Shown here piece after piece: positions 16,926 to 25,482 of a stretch of 64,000 nt of DNA (within the stretch, counting starts at the first letter, position 1; each line of letters opens with the position of its first letter). Position numbers and translations under genes: made by a program. The notes under the pieces were generated by a model. The model made no database searches, had not been told where the DNA came from, and was given only the letters and a program-made list of their open reading frames with translations. Origin of the DNA: Agromyces sp. H66 (GTDB lineage: Bacteria > Actinomycetota > Actinomycetes > Actinomycetales > Microbacteriaceae); contig NZ_SJZG01000007.1 in assembly GCF_004959775.1 (NCBI RefSeq), positions 1 to 64,000 of the forward strand, written 5' to 3'.

Positions 16926-18059
16926 TCACTCGCCCGATCGCGAATCCCCGGACGGTGGCGGAGGCAGCGCGTCGGGGGGCAGCACGATGGTGCCCGTGGC
17001 GGTCGCCGGATCGGGTCGCAGGAGCCACCTGGCGCGCGGTTCGACGAGCGGGCGGAAGACCCGCCGCACGGGTCTCAGCGACAGCACCACGGAGATGCCG
17101 ATGCAGAACAGGATCATGGCCGGGAGCACCCAGAACGGCTGGTCGCCGGCGAGCAGGCCCGTCTCGCGGAACGGGAAGAGCACGAACGTGTGCAGGAGGT
17201 AGATGTACATGGTCGCGGTGCCGAACGGCGTGAACCATGTCGCGCCCCGCGGCATGAGCACGAGGAAGCCCACCGCGAGCACCATGGCGGACAGGAGCAG
17301 GGTGAGGCGGATGGCGCCGGACCACGGCTCGTCGTAGCCGATCGCGACGTACGCCTCGTCGTAGAGCATGAAACGGCGCAGCTTCAGGTCGCGCCACGTC
17401 TCGATCGCGATGGGCATGACCACGAGCACGGCCGCGAAGAGGGCGATCGCGCCGGCGCGCCAGCGCCAGGCGACGGACGCGGGCAGGTCGAGCCAGCGGG
17501 CCGTGAGCTGCCACTGCCGGAGCTTCCAGCCGAACACGAAGAAGGGGAGCATGCCGAACGTCCGCGTCAACGCGAGCGTCGAGTCGATCGCCTCGGTGTA
17601 GCCCGCACCGATGGAGACGACGATCGCGATGATGAGCGGATAGCGCAGCAGCACGAGGAAGGGCAGCACGATGCGCCAGACGGCGAGCGCGATGAGGAAC
17701 CACAGGGTCCACGAGGCCGAGGTGTAGTCGAGATCGAACGCGCCGCCGAGCATCCAGCGGATGACCGTCCAGATCGTCTCGAAGATGAAGAAGGGGAAGA
17801 CGATGTCGGTCAGGATCTGGCGCATCGCGCGAGCGTTCGGCGGCCCGGATTTCGCGAAGTACCCGCTCACCGTCACGAACACCGCGACGTGGAAGGAGTA
17901 GATGAAGAGGTACACGCTGTAGGCGACGTCATCCTCCGCGATGAGCGGCAGGATGCCGTGGCCGACCACCACGAGCGTGATCGCGAGCCACCTCGCGTTG
18001 TCCCACATCGGCACGCGGCGCCGCTTCAGCGGGGCTGTCGCGTTCGGCCTCGTGTGCAT
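16926..18059 (-). CDS. Acyltransferase-family membrane protein (OafA/YcfT-like)
   Basis: A 377-residue polytopic protein of the Acyl_transf_3 superfamily. The N-terminus has MWDNARWLAITLVVVGHG, matching the conserved Asn-x-Arg...His arrangement whose His is thought to be catalytic. About ten membrane segments follow, with a Pro-rich cytoplasmic tail. Relatives O-acetylate cell-surface sugars or other envelope molecules. The ATG at 18059 is six bases after TTGAAT, consistent with a leaderless message; an in-frame ATG at the MWDNARW position is an alternative. It is divergent from the SDR gene. Confidence 0.7.
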   Translation of the reverse strand: MHTRPNATAPLKRRRVPMWDNARWLAITLVVVGHGILPLIAEDDVAYSVYLFIYSFHVAVFVTVSGYFAKSGPPNARAMRQILTDIVFPFFIFETIWTVIRWMLGGAFDLDYTSASWTLWFLIALAVWRIVLPFLVLLRYPLIIAIVVSIGAGYTEAIDSTLALTRTFGMLPFFVFGWKLRQWQLTARWLDLPASVAWRWRAGAIALFAAVLVVMPIAIETWRDLKLRRFMLYDEAYVAIGYDEPWSGAIRLTLLLSAMVLAVGFLVLMPRGATWFTPFGTATMYIYLLHTFVLFPFRETGLLAGDQPFWVLPAMILFCIGISVVLSLRPVRRVFRPLVEPRARWLLRPDPATATGTIVLPPDALPPPPSGDSRSGE

Positions 18060-18130
18060 CGTCCCATTCAAACATCCGGGATCGAGCCGCGCCGGGGGTT
18101 GCGCGGCCTCGGAGACGGCAGAATGGGCGC

Positions 18131-18916
18131 ATGAGTGAGCTTCGGGCGGTCGTGACAGGTGCGAGTTCGGGAATCGGCGCAGCCACGGTGCGCGCGTTCC
18201 GCGCGGCGGGATGGGATGTCGTCGGCGTCGCCCGCCGCGAGGATCGGCTGCGGGCGCTCGCCGAGGAGACCGGGGCATCCGTGTTCGTGGCCGACGTCAC
18301 GAGGCAGGCGGACGTCGACGCGCTCGTCGCCCACCTCGACGAGACCGGACCCGTGCACGCGCTCGTCAACAACGCCGGCGGCGCGAAGGGACTCGACTCG
18401 GTCGAGGCGTCGTCGATCGACGACTGGGCATGGATGCTCGAGGTGAACGTGCTCGCCCTGAAGCGCGTGACGAGCGCACTTCTGCCGCTCCTGCGCCGCG
18501 GGGCGACGGGCCGGGGCGTCGCGGACATCGTGAACATCACGTCCATCGCCGGCCACGTCGCGTACGTCGGCGGCGGCGGGTACAACGCGGCGAAGTTCGC
18601 GGCCCACGCCCTCACCGAGGTGCTCCGGCTCGAACTCAACGGCGAGCCGCTGCGAGTCATCGAGGTCGCACCCGGCATGGTGAAGACCGAGGAATTCTCG
18701 CTCGTCCGCTTCGGCGGCGACCGGGCGCGGGCCGACGCGGTGTACGAGCAGGTGCCCGAGCCGCTGGTCGCCGACGACATCGCGGCGGTCATCGTCGACG
18801 CCGTGCTGAAGCCGCGGCACGTCGACCTCGACCTCATCGTGGTGAAGCCGGTCGCGCAGTCGGCCCCGCACCTCGTGGCGAAGGGCGAGCTCCGGGTGCG
18901 CGGAGACGTGGGCTGA
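18131..18916 (+). CDS. SDR family NAD(P)-dependent oxidoreductase
   Basis: A 261-residue classical short-chain dehydrogenase. The cofactor motif TGASSGIG (9-16), NNAGG (80-84), catalytic Ser138 in ITSIAG, and Tyr151/Lys155 in YNAAK are all present. An Arg in VARRED after the second strand suggests NADP(H) preference. YdfG/YMR226c-like relatives reduce hydroxy acids or 3-oxo compounds; the substrate is unknown. CAGAAT ends six bases before the ATG with no clear ribosome-binding site, so the message is probably leaderless. The K+ channel gene follows after one base. Confidence 0.82.
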   Translation: MSELRAVVTGASSGIGAATVRAFRAAGWDVVGVARREDRLRALAEETGASVFVADVTRQADVDALVAHLDETGPVHALVNNAGGAKGLDSVEASSIDDWAWMLEVNVLALKRVTSALLPLLRRGATGRGVADIVNITSIAGHVAYVGGGGYNAAKFAAHALTEVLRLELNGEPLRVIEVAPGMVKTEEFSLVRFGGDRARADAVYEQVPEPLVADDIAAVIVDAVLKPRHVDLDLIVVKPVAQSAPHLVAKGELRVRGDVG

Positions 18917-18917
18917 C

Positions 18918-19607
18918 GTGGACGAGGCGACCGGGCCGCAGCGCCGTACGCACTGGGAGCAGCGCACGGCGACGCTCCTCGTCGTGCTCGGCGGCGTGTT
19001 CATCGTCGCGTACTCCGTCGTGGTGCTCTGGCCCGACGCCCCGCCCGCGGTGCGAGCGTTGCTCATCGTGCTCCTCGGGATGGTGTGGGTGGTCTTCATC
19101 GCCGAGGTCGTCGCACGCATCGTGCTGACCCCCCGCGGGCAGCGCTGGGCGTTCGTGTTGCGGCATCCGGTGGACGTGCTCTCGGCCGTGCTGCCGCTGT
19201 TCCGGGCGCTGCGGGTGGTGTCGATGCTCGGCGAGGTGCCCTACCTCAAGCGCCGGAGCGGCACGGCCGTGCGCACCAGGATCGTCGTGTTCGCGTTGAG
19301 CTACGCACTCATGTTCGTGTACTTCATCGCACTCGCGACCCTCGCCGCCGAGCGCGACGCGCCCGGGGCGACGATCACGAGCTTCGGCTCCGCCGTGTGG
19401 TGGGCCGTCGTCACGATCGCGACCGTCGGCTACGGCGACACGTACCCGATCACCGTGCCGGGCCGCATCTACGCGGTCATGCTCATGGTCGGCGGGGTGG
19501 CCATCGTCGGCACGGCGTCGGCGACGATCATCTCGCTCATCAACGAGCGCATCGGGCAGGTGCGACAGCGGCACGACGACGAGCCGCCGGCGGACGGCCG
19601 GGTGTGA
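18918..19607 (+). CDS. Potassium channel family protein (two-pore-helix type)
   Basis: A 229-residue membrane protein with the K+ selectivity filter TVGYGDTYP (residues about 169-177) preceded by a pore helix (FGSAVWWAVVTIA). Hydrophobic segments lie at about 19-38, 45-70, 120-142 and 183-208. A positively charged stretch at about residues 73-115 lies between them. It resembles short bacterial voltage-gated-type channels with a reduced sensor. No cytoplasmic RCK/TrkA domain is attached. GTG start at 18918, one base after the SDR stop, so it is in the same operon. Confidence 0.8.
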   Translation: MDEATGPQRRTHWEQRTATLLVVLGGVFIVAYSVVVLWPDAPPAVRALLIVLLGMVWVVFIAEVVARIVLTPRGQRWAFVLRHPVDVLSAVLPLFRALRVVSMLGEVPYLKRRSGTAVRTRIVVFALSYALMFVYFIALATLAAERDAPGATITSFGSAVWWAVVTIATVGYGDTYPITVPGRIYAVMLMVGGVAIVGTASATIISLINERIGQVRQRHDDEPPADGRV

Positions 19608-19641
19608 GCCGGATGTCGCGTCCGGCCGGTCGCGTGCCCGT

Positions 19642-19647
19642 TAACCT
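19642..19647 (+). promoter_or_regulatory. -10 hexamer TAACCT of the phosphoribosyltransferase gene
   Basis: TAACCT ends six bases before ATG 19654, in an AT-rich GTTAACCT pocket. It supports a leaderless start at 19654 over the in-frame GTG at 19648. Confidence 0.42.
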
Positions 19648-19653
19648 GTGGGG

Positions 19654-20178
19654 ATGACCTTCGATGCGAACGACGCTGCCACGGGCGTCGATGGAATCCG
19701 CCGCGAGATCCTCACCTGGGACGAGTTCGGCGACGCGGCGCGAGCGCTCGCCGGCGACGTACTCCGATCGGGCTTCCGGCCCGACGTCGTGATCGCGATC
19801 GCCAGGGGCGGCCTACTGCTCGCGGGGGCCATCTCGTACGCCCTCGGCACCAAGGCCTGCGGCTCGATCAACGTCGAGTTCTACACGGGCATCGACGAGC
19901 GCCTTCCCGAGCCCGTGCTGCATCCGCCCATGCTGGACGCGCCCGCGCTCGGCGGCAGGCGCGTGCTCCTCGTCGACGACGTGTCGGACTCAGGCCGGAC
20001 CCTCGCCAAGGTCGTCGCGATCATCCGCGACGAAGGCGCCGAGGTGCGCACCGCGACCCTCTACACGAAGTCGCACACGGTGCTCGCACCCGACGACGAC
20101 TACCGGCGCACCGACGACTGGATCGTCTTCCCGTGGTCGGCGTTGCCGCCCGTCGAGCTGGCGGAGGGCGCCGCGTGA
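19654..20178 (+). CDS. Phosphoribosyltransferase-domain protein
   Basis: A 174-residue type I PRTase fold. The PRPP-binding loop is VLLVDDVSDSGRTLAK (about residues 108-123), with acidic pair Asp-Asp. An N-terminal IAIARGGLLLAG supplies the PPi loop. Most similar in layout to xanthine/hypoxanthine-type PRTases found singly in actinobacteria; the base substrate is not evident. It overlaps the S51-like gene by four bases (GTGA), indicating co-translation. Confidence 0.75.
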   Translation: MTFDANDAATGVDGIRREILTWDEFGDAARALAGDVLRSGFRPDVVIAIARGGLLLAGAISYALGTKACGSINVEFYTGIDERLPEPVLHPPMLDAPALGGRRVLLVDDVSDSGRTLAKVVAIIRDEGAEVRTATLYTKSHTVLAPDDDYRRTDDWIVFPWSALPPVELAEGAA

Positions 20179-20894
20179 GCGTGCATCTCGTCGGCGGCGG
20201 CTGGCAGGACGAGCCCGACGGCGCCGCCTACGCGGCGTTCGTCGCCGAGGCCGCGGCACGAGCCGCGGCTTCCGGCCGGGACGTGCCGCGCATCGCGGTC
20301 GTCGCGGTGGGCGACGGCGACGCGGCGGAGCACGCGGAGCAGCTCGTGCGCGCCGCATCCGTGGCGGGCGAGTTCGAGCCGCACGTGACGGCGATGGGGC
20401 GCGACGGCGAGATCCCGGCGACGGCGTTCGCCGACGTCGACGGCATCCTGGTGGGCGGCGGCCTCACGCCCGTGTATCGCGACCTGATCGAGCCGCACTT
20501 CGGCGAGCTGCGCCGGCAGGTCGCGGCGGGGGTGCCCTACGCCGGGTACTCGGCCGGCGCGGCGATCGCCGCCGAGCGCGCGCTCGTCGGCGGCTGGCGG
20601 ATCGGCGGTGTCCCCGTCTCGCCCGAGCACGCGTCGGAGGGCCTCGACGAGATCACCGTCGCGCACGGCATCGGGCTCGTGGACGTGTCGGTCGATGCGC
20701 ACGTGGCGCAGTGGGGCACGCTCTCGCGGCTCGTCGCCGCCGTCGAGGCCGGACTCGTCGAGGGCGGACTCGGGATCGACGAGTCGACCGCGCTCGTCGT
20801 CGGCGAGGGCGGACTCCGCGTCGCGGGCCATGGCAGCGTCTGGCGCGTGCTGCCCGCCGAGTCGGGGGTCCTCGTCAGCACGATGGGCGCCTGA
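20175..20894 (+). CDS. Type 1 glutamine amidotransferase-like / peptidase S51 family protein
   Basis: A 239-residue protein of the S51 (dipeptidase E/cyanophycinase) class. The nucleophile elbow is GYSAGAAI with Ser126, preceded by [14 protein letters not shown], matching the family GGxT strand. A His typical of the catalytic set lies in [14 protein letters not shown]. Members cleave Asp-X dipeptides or cyanophycin; neither substrate is proven here. Start: GTG 20175, overlapping the previous stop. The Ung gene follows after one base. Confidence 0.72.
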   Translation: MSVHLVGGGWQDEPDGAAYAAFVAEAAARAAASGRDVPRIAVVAVGDGDAAEHAEQLVRAASVAGEFEPHVTAMGRDGEIPATAFADVDGILVGGGLTPVYRDLIEPHFGELRRQVAAGVPYAGYSAGAAIAAERALVGGWRIGGVPVSPEHASEGLDEITVAHGIGLVDVSVDAHVAQWGTLSRLVAAVEAGLVEGGLGIDESTALVVGEGGLRVAGHGSVWRVLPAESGVLVSTMGA

Positions 20895-20895
20895 C

Positions 20896-21588
20896 GTGGC
20901 GAAGACCCTCGACGAGCTCGCCGCCGACGGCCTGATCGACCAGGGCTGGGCGCGCGCCCTCGCTCCCGCCGCGGCGGGCATCGCCGCACTCGGCGACTTC
21001 CTCCGCGCCGAGACGGCGGCCGGCCGCGGCTACCTGCCGAGCGGCGACCGCGTGCTGCGGGCGTTCGGCGCGCCGATCGATCACGTCCGGGTGCTCATCG
21101 TCGGCCAGGACCCGTACCCGACGCCGGGGCATCCGATCGGTCTGTCCTTCGCCGTCGATCCGCAGGTGCGTCCGGTGCCGCGGAGCCTCCAGAACATCTA
21201 CCGCGAACTCGCCGACGACCTCGGCATCGCCCCACCTGCGCACGGCGACCTCACGCACTGGAGCCGCAACGGGGTCATGCTGCTGAACCGGGTGCTCACG
21301 GTGCAGCCGGGCCGGCCGGCGTCGCACCGCGGGCGCGGCTGGGAGGAGGTGACCGATCACGCCATCCGCACCCTCGTGGCGCGTCGGTCGCCGCTCGTCG
21401 CGATCCTCTGGGGTCGTGACGCCCAGGGCCTCAAGCCGCTGCTGGGCGACACGCCGGTCATCGAGTCCGCGCACCCGAGTCCGCTCTCGGCCAGTCGCGG
21501 CTTCTTCGGATCGCGGCCGTTCAGCCGGGCGAACGCCCTGCTCGAGGCGCAGGGCGGCGAACCGGTCGACTGGCGCCTGCCCGCCTGA
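20896..21588 (+). CDS. ung: Uracil-DNA glycosylase, family 1
   Basis: A 230-residue DNA repair enzyme that removes uracil from DNA. The water-activating loop is [12 protein letters not shown] with Asp72. The uracil-stacking region is IGLSFAVDP, the Asn strand is [10 protein letters not shown], and the DNA-intercalation/His loop is [15 protein letters not shown]. The length is normal. GTG start one base after the upstream stop, so this is the third gene of the operon with the PRTase and S51-like protein. Confidence 0.92.
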   Translation: MAKTLDELAADGLIDQGWARALAPAAAGIAALGDFLRAETAAGRGYLPSGDRVLRAFGAPIDHVRVLIVGQDPYPTPGHPIGLSFAVDPQVRPVPRSLQNIYRELADDLGIAPPAHGDLTHWSRNGVMLLNRVLTVQPGRPASHRGRGWEEVTDHAIRTLVARRSPLVAILWGRDAQGLKPLLGDTPVIESAHPSPLSASRGFFGSRPFSRANALLEAQGGEPVDWRLPA

Positions 21589-21665
21589 CCGCGACGCCGA
21601 GCTGGTCGACCCGATCGAGCCGGGGCACGATCGGCCCGCGACATCCGGCTGCAACATCCGCGGAG

Positions 21666-21671
21666 TAATCT
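21666..21671 (+). promoter_or_regulatory. -10 hexamer TAATCT of the GNAT gene
   Basis: TAATCT ends exactly six bases before ATG 21678, the spacing seen at several other starts in this window. It favours 21678 over the in-frame GTG 21675. Confidence 0.42.
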
Positions 21672-21677
21672 GGCGTG

Positions 21678-22256
21678 ATGCTCGAGGAGGAATACCAGGA
21701 GCGGCGAGTGCTGCCCCGTCACCTGCGCAAGCCCGAGCCGGCCGAGGCGCCGTTCGAGTACTCGATCCGCGATGCGCAGCTCCCTGACATGCCCGCCGTG
21801 CGCGAGATCTACAACTACTACGTCGCGAACTCCACGGTCACCTTCGACGAGGACGCGATGACCCTGCGCGAGTGGAAGGCGAAGTTCACCTACCTCCAGA
21901 AGCTCGGCATGCCGTTCCTCGTGGCCGAGTCGCCGTCGGGGCAACTCCTCGGGTATGCGCTCGTGTCGCCGTGGAAGCAGAAGCGGGCGTACCGGTACAC
22001 GGTCGAGAACTCCATCTACCTCGGGCCGGCGTCCGCGGGCAAGGGGCTCGGCCGGGCGCTGCTCGCCGAGCTCATCGACCGATCGAAGGCCGCGGGCCTG
22101 AAGGAGATCATCGCCGTGATCGCCGACCAGGGCGCCGAGGCGTCGATCGCGCTGCACGAGAAGTTCGGGTTCGAGGAGATCGGCCGCATGGGCCGCGTCG
22201 GCTACAAGTTCGACCGGTGGCTCGGCACCGTGCTGCTGCAGAAGTCGCTCAAGTAG
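21678..22256 (+). CDS. GNAT family N-acetyltransferase, phosphinothricin-acetyltransferase-like
   Basis: A 192-residue acetyltransferase. The segment MPAVREIYNYYVANSTVTFD and the acetyl-CoA loop GPASAGKGLGRALLAEL (motif A, Q/RxxGxG/A) place it with the PAT/MddA (methionine sulfoximine/phosphinothricin acetyltransferase-like) group. SIALHEKFGFEEIGRMGRVGYKFDRWL is the usual C-terminal motif. About 28 residues precede the GNAT core, longer than many relatives. The physiological acceptor is uncertain; amino-acid analogues are the usual substrates. Confidence 0.78.
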   Translation: MLEEEYQERRVLPRHLRKPEPAEAPFEYSIRDAQLPDMPAVREIYNYYVANSTVTFDEDAMTLREWKAKFTYLQKLGMPFLVAESPSGQLLGYALVSPWKQKRAYRYTVENSIYLGPASAGKGLGRALLAELIDRSKAAGLKEIIAVIADQGAEASIALHEKFGFEEIGRMGRVGYKFDRWLGTVLLQKSLK

Positions 22257-22318
22257 CGAAACGGATGCCGCAGGCCGATCCGCGACGAACGGCCGGCGCC
22301 CGACGTACCCGCGCCGGG

Positions 22319-22993
22319 TCAGAACACCACCTGCAGCTCCAGTTCGGCGGCGATGAGCGCGGTCACCGTGGAGGCGAGGCCCGTGGCCAGGAGCAGTCCG
22401 GGGTGCGCGAGGCCGATGACGACCCGTCGGAGCCCGGGACGGTCGGCGAGCAGGTGCGCGGGCACGTCGCTGGTCTCGGGCGCCTCGCGCCAGCCGCGCA
22501 GTCGGCCGAGGAACCACGCGCAGCGCACGATGAGGGCCCCCCACAGCACGGCCGCGACCAGGGGAGTCAGTGCCGCCATCAGGTCGAACCCGATGCTCGC
22601 GACCTCCTCCTCGTCACCACGGGCCGCGAGCTGGATCGAGGTGGAGATCGCGGCGCCGAGCACGACCGACGCCGACCAGGCCATGAACGCGAACACGAGC
22701 GTGACGTAGCGCACGAAGAAGTGCCCGAACACCGTGGACCGGTCGTGGAGGTGATCGCGCGGGGTGACGCTCAGCACGAGGATCGCGGCGGCGAGGCTCG
22801 GCGCCACGAGCACGATCACGAGCACCGACCAGACCGGCGTCGGCCAGTCGAGGATGCCGGCGATCACGATGAGTGCGGCGAACGCCGCCGCCCAGACGGC
22901 TCCCCAGACGAGCGGATGCGCCACGAGCGACGCCACGGAGGACGCCCCGATCGATGCCCGGGTCGCCGATCCTCCGCTGCCGCCAGCACGCAT
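22319..22993 (-). CDS. Hypothetical membrane protein
   Basis: A 224-residue protein I do not recognise. It has four or five hydrophobic helices (about 30-48, 55-78, 95-118, 140-160, 195-215) and short loops, with no catalytic or binding motif visible. A Gly/Ser-rich N-terminus precedes the first helix. The ATG at 22993 lies six bases after TAGGGT, so the start is well placed for a leaderless message. It is divergent from the amidase gene across 48 bases. Confidence 0.6.
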   Translation of the reverse strand: MRAGGSGGSATRASIGASSVASLVAHPLVWGAVWAAAFAALIVIAGILDWPTPVWSVLVIVLVAPSLAAAILVLSVTPRDHLHDRSTVFGHFFVRYVTLVFAFMAWSASVVLGAAISTSIQLAARGDEEEVASIGFDLMAALTPLVAAVLWGALIVRCAWFLGRLRGWREAPETSDVPAHLLADRPGLRRVVIGLAHPGLLLATGLASTVTALIAAELELQVVF

Positions 22994-22999
22994 GCCCTC

Positions 23000-23035
23000 A
23001 CCCTAGCGATCGCAGGGGTCGCACGACCGTAGGCT
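23000..23035. promoter_or_regulatory. Divergent -10 hexamers, membrane protein and amidase
   Basis: On the minus strand TAGGGT (23005 down to 23000) lies six bases before the start at 22993. On the plus strand TAGGCT (23030-23035) lies six bases before ATG 23042. Confidence 0.42.
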
Positions 23036-23041
23036 CGGAGG

Positions 23042-24466
23042 ATGACCGAGCTGCACGAGTACACGGCCCTCGAGCTCCACCAGCTGCTGCAGCGCAGCGA
23101 GGTGTCGCCCGTCGAGGCGGCCAGCCACTACCTCGATCGCATCGAACGGATCGATGGCGCGATCGGCGCCTTCGCCGAGGTGACCCGCGAGGCCGCGCTC
23201 GAACGGGCGCGGTTCGTGGCGGAGCACGTGCCCACCGCCGCCCCGCTGTGGGGCATGCCCCTCGCCGACAAGGACCTGCACCGGCGCGCGGGGGTGCCGA
23301 CCCGGTTGGGCTCGCGTGCATTCACCGACTTCGTCCCCGACGAATCCGACGAGCTCGTGCGCGCGGTCGACGACGCCGGCGCGGTGAGCCTCGGCAAGAG
23401 CGCGACGCCCGAGTTCGGGCTGCCGTCGTACACCGAGGGCCTCGCCGGGCCGCCGACCCGCAACCCGTGGGACCCGTCGCTCGGCGCGGGCGGCTCGAGC
23501 GGGGGAGCGGCCGCGGCCGTGGCATCCGGGATGCTGCCGTTCGCGCCCGGCTCCGACGGCGGCGGGTCGATCCGCATCCCGGCGGCCGCCTGCGGCCTCG
23601 TCGGCGTCAAGCCGTCGCGCGGTCGGGTGCCGGCGGGCCCAGGGATCGCGAGCCTCGCCGGACTCGGCGTCGCGGGGCCGATCGCGCGCAACGTGGCCGA
23701 TGCCGCCCTGCTCATCGACGGGCTCATCGCACCGACCGGGTACCCCGCCGCGCATCGGTTCGCGGTGCGTGCGCCCGGCGACGACGGCCCGTACCTCGGG
23801 GCGGCGATCCGCGGCGAGGGCCGCTTCCAGCTCGGCGTCATGACCGACACGCCGTGGGACGACGCCTACGAGATCACCATCGCGCCCGAGGCGCACGCCG
23901 CGCTCGAACAGGGGATCGCGGCGTTCGACGCGCTCGGCCACGGCATCGAGGCGATCGCGCCGGCGCCCGAGCCGGGATATCCCGCCGCCTTCCGCACCAT
24001 CTGGCAGGCCGGTGCGGCGACGATCGACGTCGACGGCGAGGCGGAGGCGCTGCTCGAGCCGCTCACGCGATGGCTCATGCGGCGTGGGCGGTCGCTGCCG
24101 GCTCAGCAGCTCGCCGAGGCGCTCGCGTGGCTCGCAGGCTTCGAGGAGCGCGTCATCCGCCGGTTCGCGCCTTTCGACGCGGTGCTGACGCCCGCCCTCG
24201 CGCTCACGCCGCCGCCGGTCGGCTGGTACGACCAGGAGGACGGCGAGCGCAACTTCGCCCAGCAGGTGCAGGTGACGCCGTTCACGTCATTCGTCAACGT
24301 GGCGGGCCTGCCGGCCATTACGGTGCCCGTCGACGAGACGGCGGGCGGCGTGCCCATGGGCGTGCAGCTCATCGGTCGGCCCGGCGGCGAGGCCACGCTG
24401 TTCGCCCTCGCGGCGCAGCTGGAGCGTCGCGTGCGACGTGGGCACCGGCATCCGCCGATCTGGTGA
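23042..24466 (+). CDS. Amidase (amidase-signature family)
   Basis: A 474-residue enzyme with the Ser-Ser-Lys triad: Lys77 in PLADKDL, Ser153 in GAGGSSGGAAAAVASG, and nucleophile Ser176 in DGGGSIRIPAAACG. It hydrolyses amides. It could be a GatA-like homologue, but no GatB/GatC partner is near, so a stand-alone amidase is more likely. Start ATG 23042 has both GGAGG and TAGGCT directly upstream. The substrate cannot be read from sequence. Confidence 0.82.
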   Translation: MTELHEYTALELHQLLQRSEVSPVEAASHYLDRIERIDGAIGAFAEVTREAALERARFVAEHVPTAAPLWGMPLADKDLHRRAGVPTRLGSRAFTDFVPDESDELVRAVDDAGAVSLGKSATPEFGLPSYTEGLAGPPTRNPWDPSLGAGGSSGGAAAAVASGMLPFAPGSDGGGSIRIPAAACGLVGVKPSRGRVPAGPGIASLAGLGVAGPIARNVADAALLIDGLIAPTGYPAAHRFAVRAPGDDGPYLGAAIRGEGRFQLGVMTDTPWDDAYEITIAPEAHAALEQGIAAFDALGHGIEAIAPAPEPGYPAAFRTIWQAGAATIDVDGEAEALLEPLTRWLMRRGRSLPAQQLAEALAWLAGFEERVIRRFAPFDAVLTPALALTPPPVGWYDQEDGERNFAQQVQVTPFTSFVNVAGLPAITVPVDETAGGVPMGVQLIGRPGGEATLFALAAQLERRVRRGHRHPPIW

Positions 24467-24495
24467 GATTCGCGGACGTGTCGGGTATGCAAGAC

Positions 24496-24514
24496 TTAGG
24501 TAATGCTTACCTCA
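24496..24514. promoter_or_regulatory. IdeR/DtxR-type iron box overlapping the start codon of the reductase gene
   Basis: TTAGGTAATGCTTACCTCA closely matches the DtxR/IdeR consensus TTAGGTTAGGCTAACCTAA and includes the ATG at 24503. AAGACT (24491-24496) lies six bases before the ATG, so the box would cover the transcription start of a leaderless message. Iron-loaded repressor bound here should block initiation directly. Confidence 0.75.
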
Positions 24515-25465
24515 CTTGCCGCGGCACCGGCGCGGGAGCGACCCGCGTACCGCAGCTTCCGGGTTCACGTGTCGCGGGTCGAACGCCTCGCGCCGCACTT
24601 CACGAGCGTGACGTTCACGGGCGACGACCTCGACGGCTTCGGCACCGCCGGGCTCGACCAGCGGGTGAAGGTCGTGCTGCCGCTGCCCGAGATCGGGTTC
24701 GCCGCGTTCCCCGACGGCGAGGACTGGTACGCCGCGTGGCGTGAGCTGCCGACCGAGCTGCGCAATCCGTTCCGCACCTACACCGTGCGCGCGGTGCGCC
24801 CCGACGTGCGCGAGGTCGACGTCGTCTTCGTCGCCCACGGCGACGCCGGGCCCGCGTCCGCCTGGGCGGCGTCGGCGGCGCCGGGCGACGAGATCGTGCT
24901 GGTCGGCCCCGACGAGCTGAGCGCCGGTCGCACCGTCGGCATCGACTGGCGTCCGGGCGACGTCGAGACCCTCGTGCTCGCGGGCGACGAGACCGCGGCC
25001 CCGGCGATCGCCTCGATCCTCGAGTCGCTGCCCGCCGATGCCCGGGGCATCGCCATGATCGAGGTGCCGACCGCGGGCGACCTGCTCGAGGTCCGCGCGC
25101 CGGGCGGCGTCGAGGTGCGCTGGCTCGCACGCGACGCAGCCGACTGCGCCCACGGGGAGCTGCTCGTGCCGGCGGTGCGCGACTGGGTCGCGCGTCACCT
25201 CGCCGCCCGCGGCGTCGCCCGAGCCGCCGATGCCGAGCGCTCCTCCGCCGAACTCTCGGCCGCCGAGCGGGCCGACGTGCCCGATGCGCCGCTGTGGGAC
25301 GTGCCCGAAGGGCTGAGCCTCGACGGCGACTGCTACGCCTGGCTCGCGGGCGAGGCATCCGCCATCACGACCCTCCGCCGCTTCCTCGTGCGCGAGGCCG
25401 GACTCGACCGCCGCCAGGTCGCCTTCATGGGCTACTGGCGCCTGGGTCGGGCCGAGCTCGACTGA
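24503..25465 (+). CDS. Siderophore-interacting protein (NAD(P)H-dependent ferric-siderophore reductase)
   Basis: A 320-residue flavin reductase of the SIP family. The FAD-binding barrel includes RTYTVRAVRP (about residues 91-100), matching the R-x-Y-T/S-x-R motif. The following NAD(P)H domain has LVLAGDETAAPAIASILE and ends with the family segment VAFMGYWRLGRAE. It releases iron from imported ferric-siderophores in the cytoplasm. An insert of about 50 residues before the C-terminal segment is usual for the actinobacterial branch. It is first in the iron cluster under the IdeR box. The first permease gene starts about 18 bases after the stop. Confidence 0.88.
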   Translation: MLTSLAAAPARERPAYRSFRVHVSRVERLAPHFTSVTFTGDDLDGFGTAGLDQRVKVVLPLPEIGFAAFPDGEDWYAAWRELPTELRNPFRTYTVRAVRPDVREVDVVFVAHGDAGPASAWAASAAPGDEIVLVGPDELSAGRTVGIDWRPGDVETLVLAGDETAAPAIASILESLPADARGIAMIEVPTAGDLLEVRAPGGVEVRWLARDAADCAHGELLVPAVRDWVARHLAARGVARAADAERSSAELSAAERADVPDAPLWDVPEGLSLDGDCYAWLAGEASAITTLRRFLVREAGLDRRQVAFMGYWRLGRAELD

Positions 25466-25482
25466 CCGCGGTGGTCGAGCGG

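Noticed and set aside
23042-24466. GatA subunit of the Glu-tRNA(Gln) amidotransferase
   Set aside because: No gatB or gatC nearby and the protein has the general amidase layout; a stand-alone amidase is the safer call.
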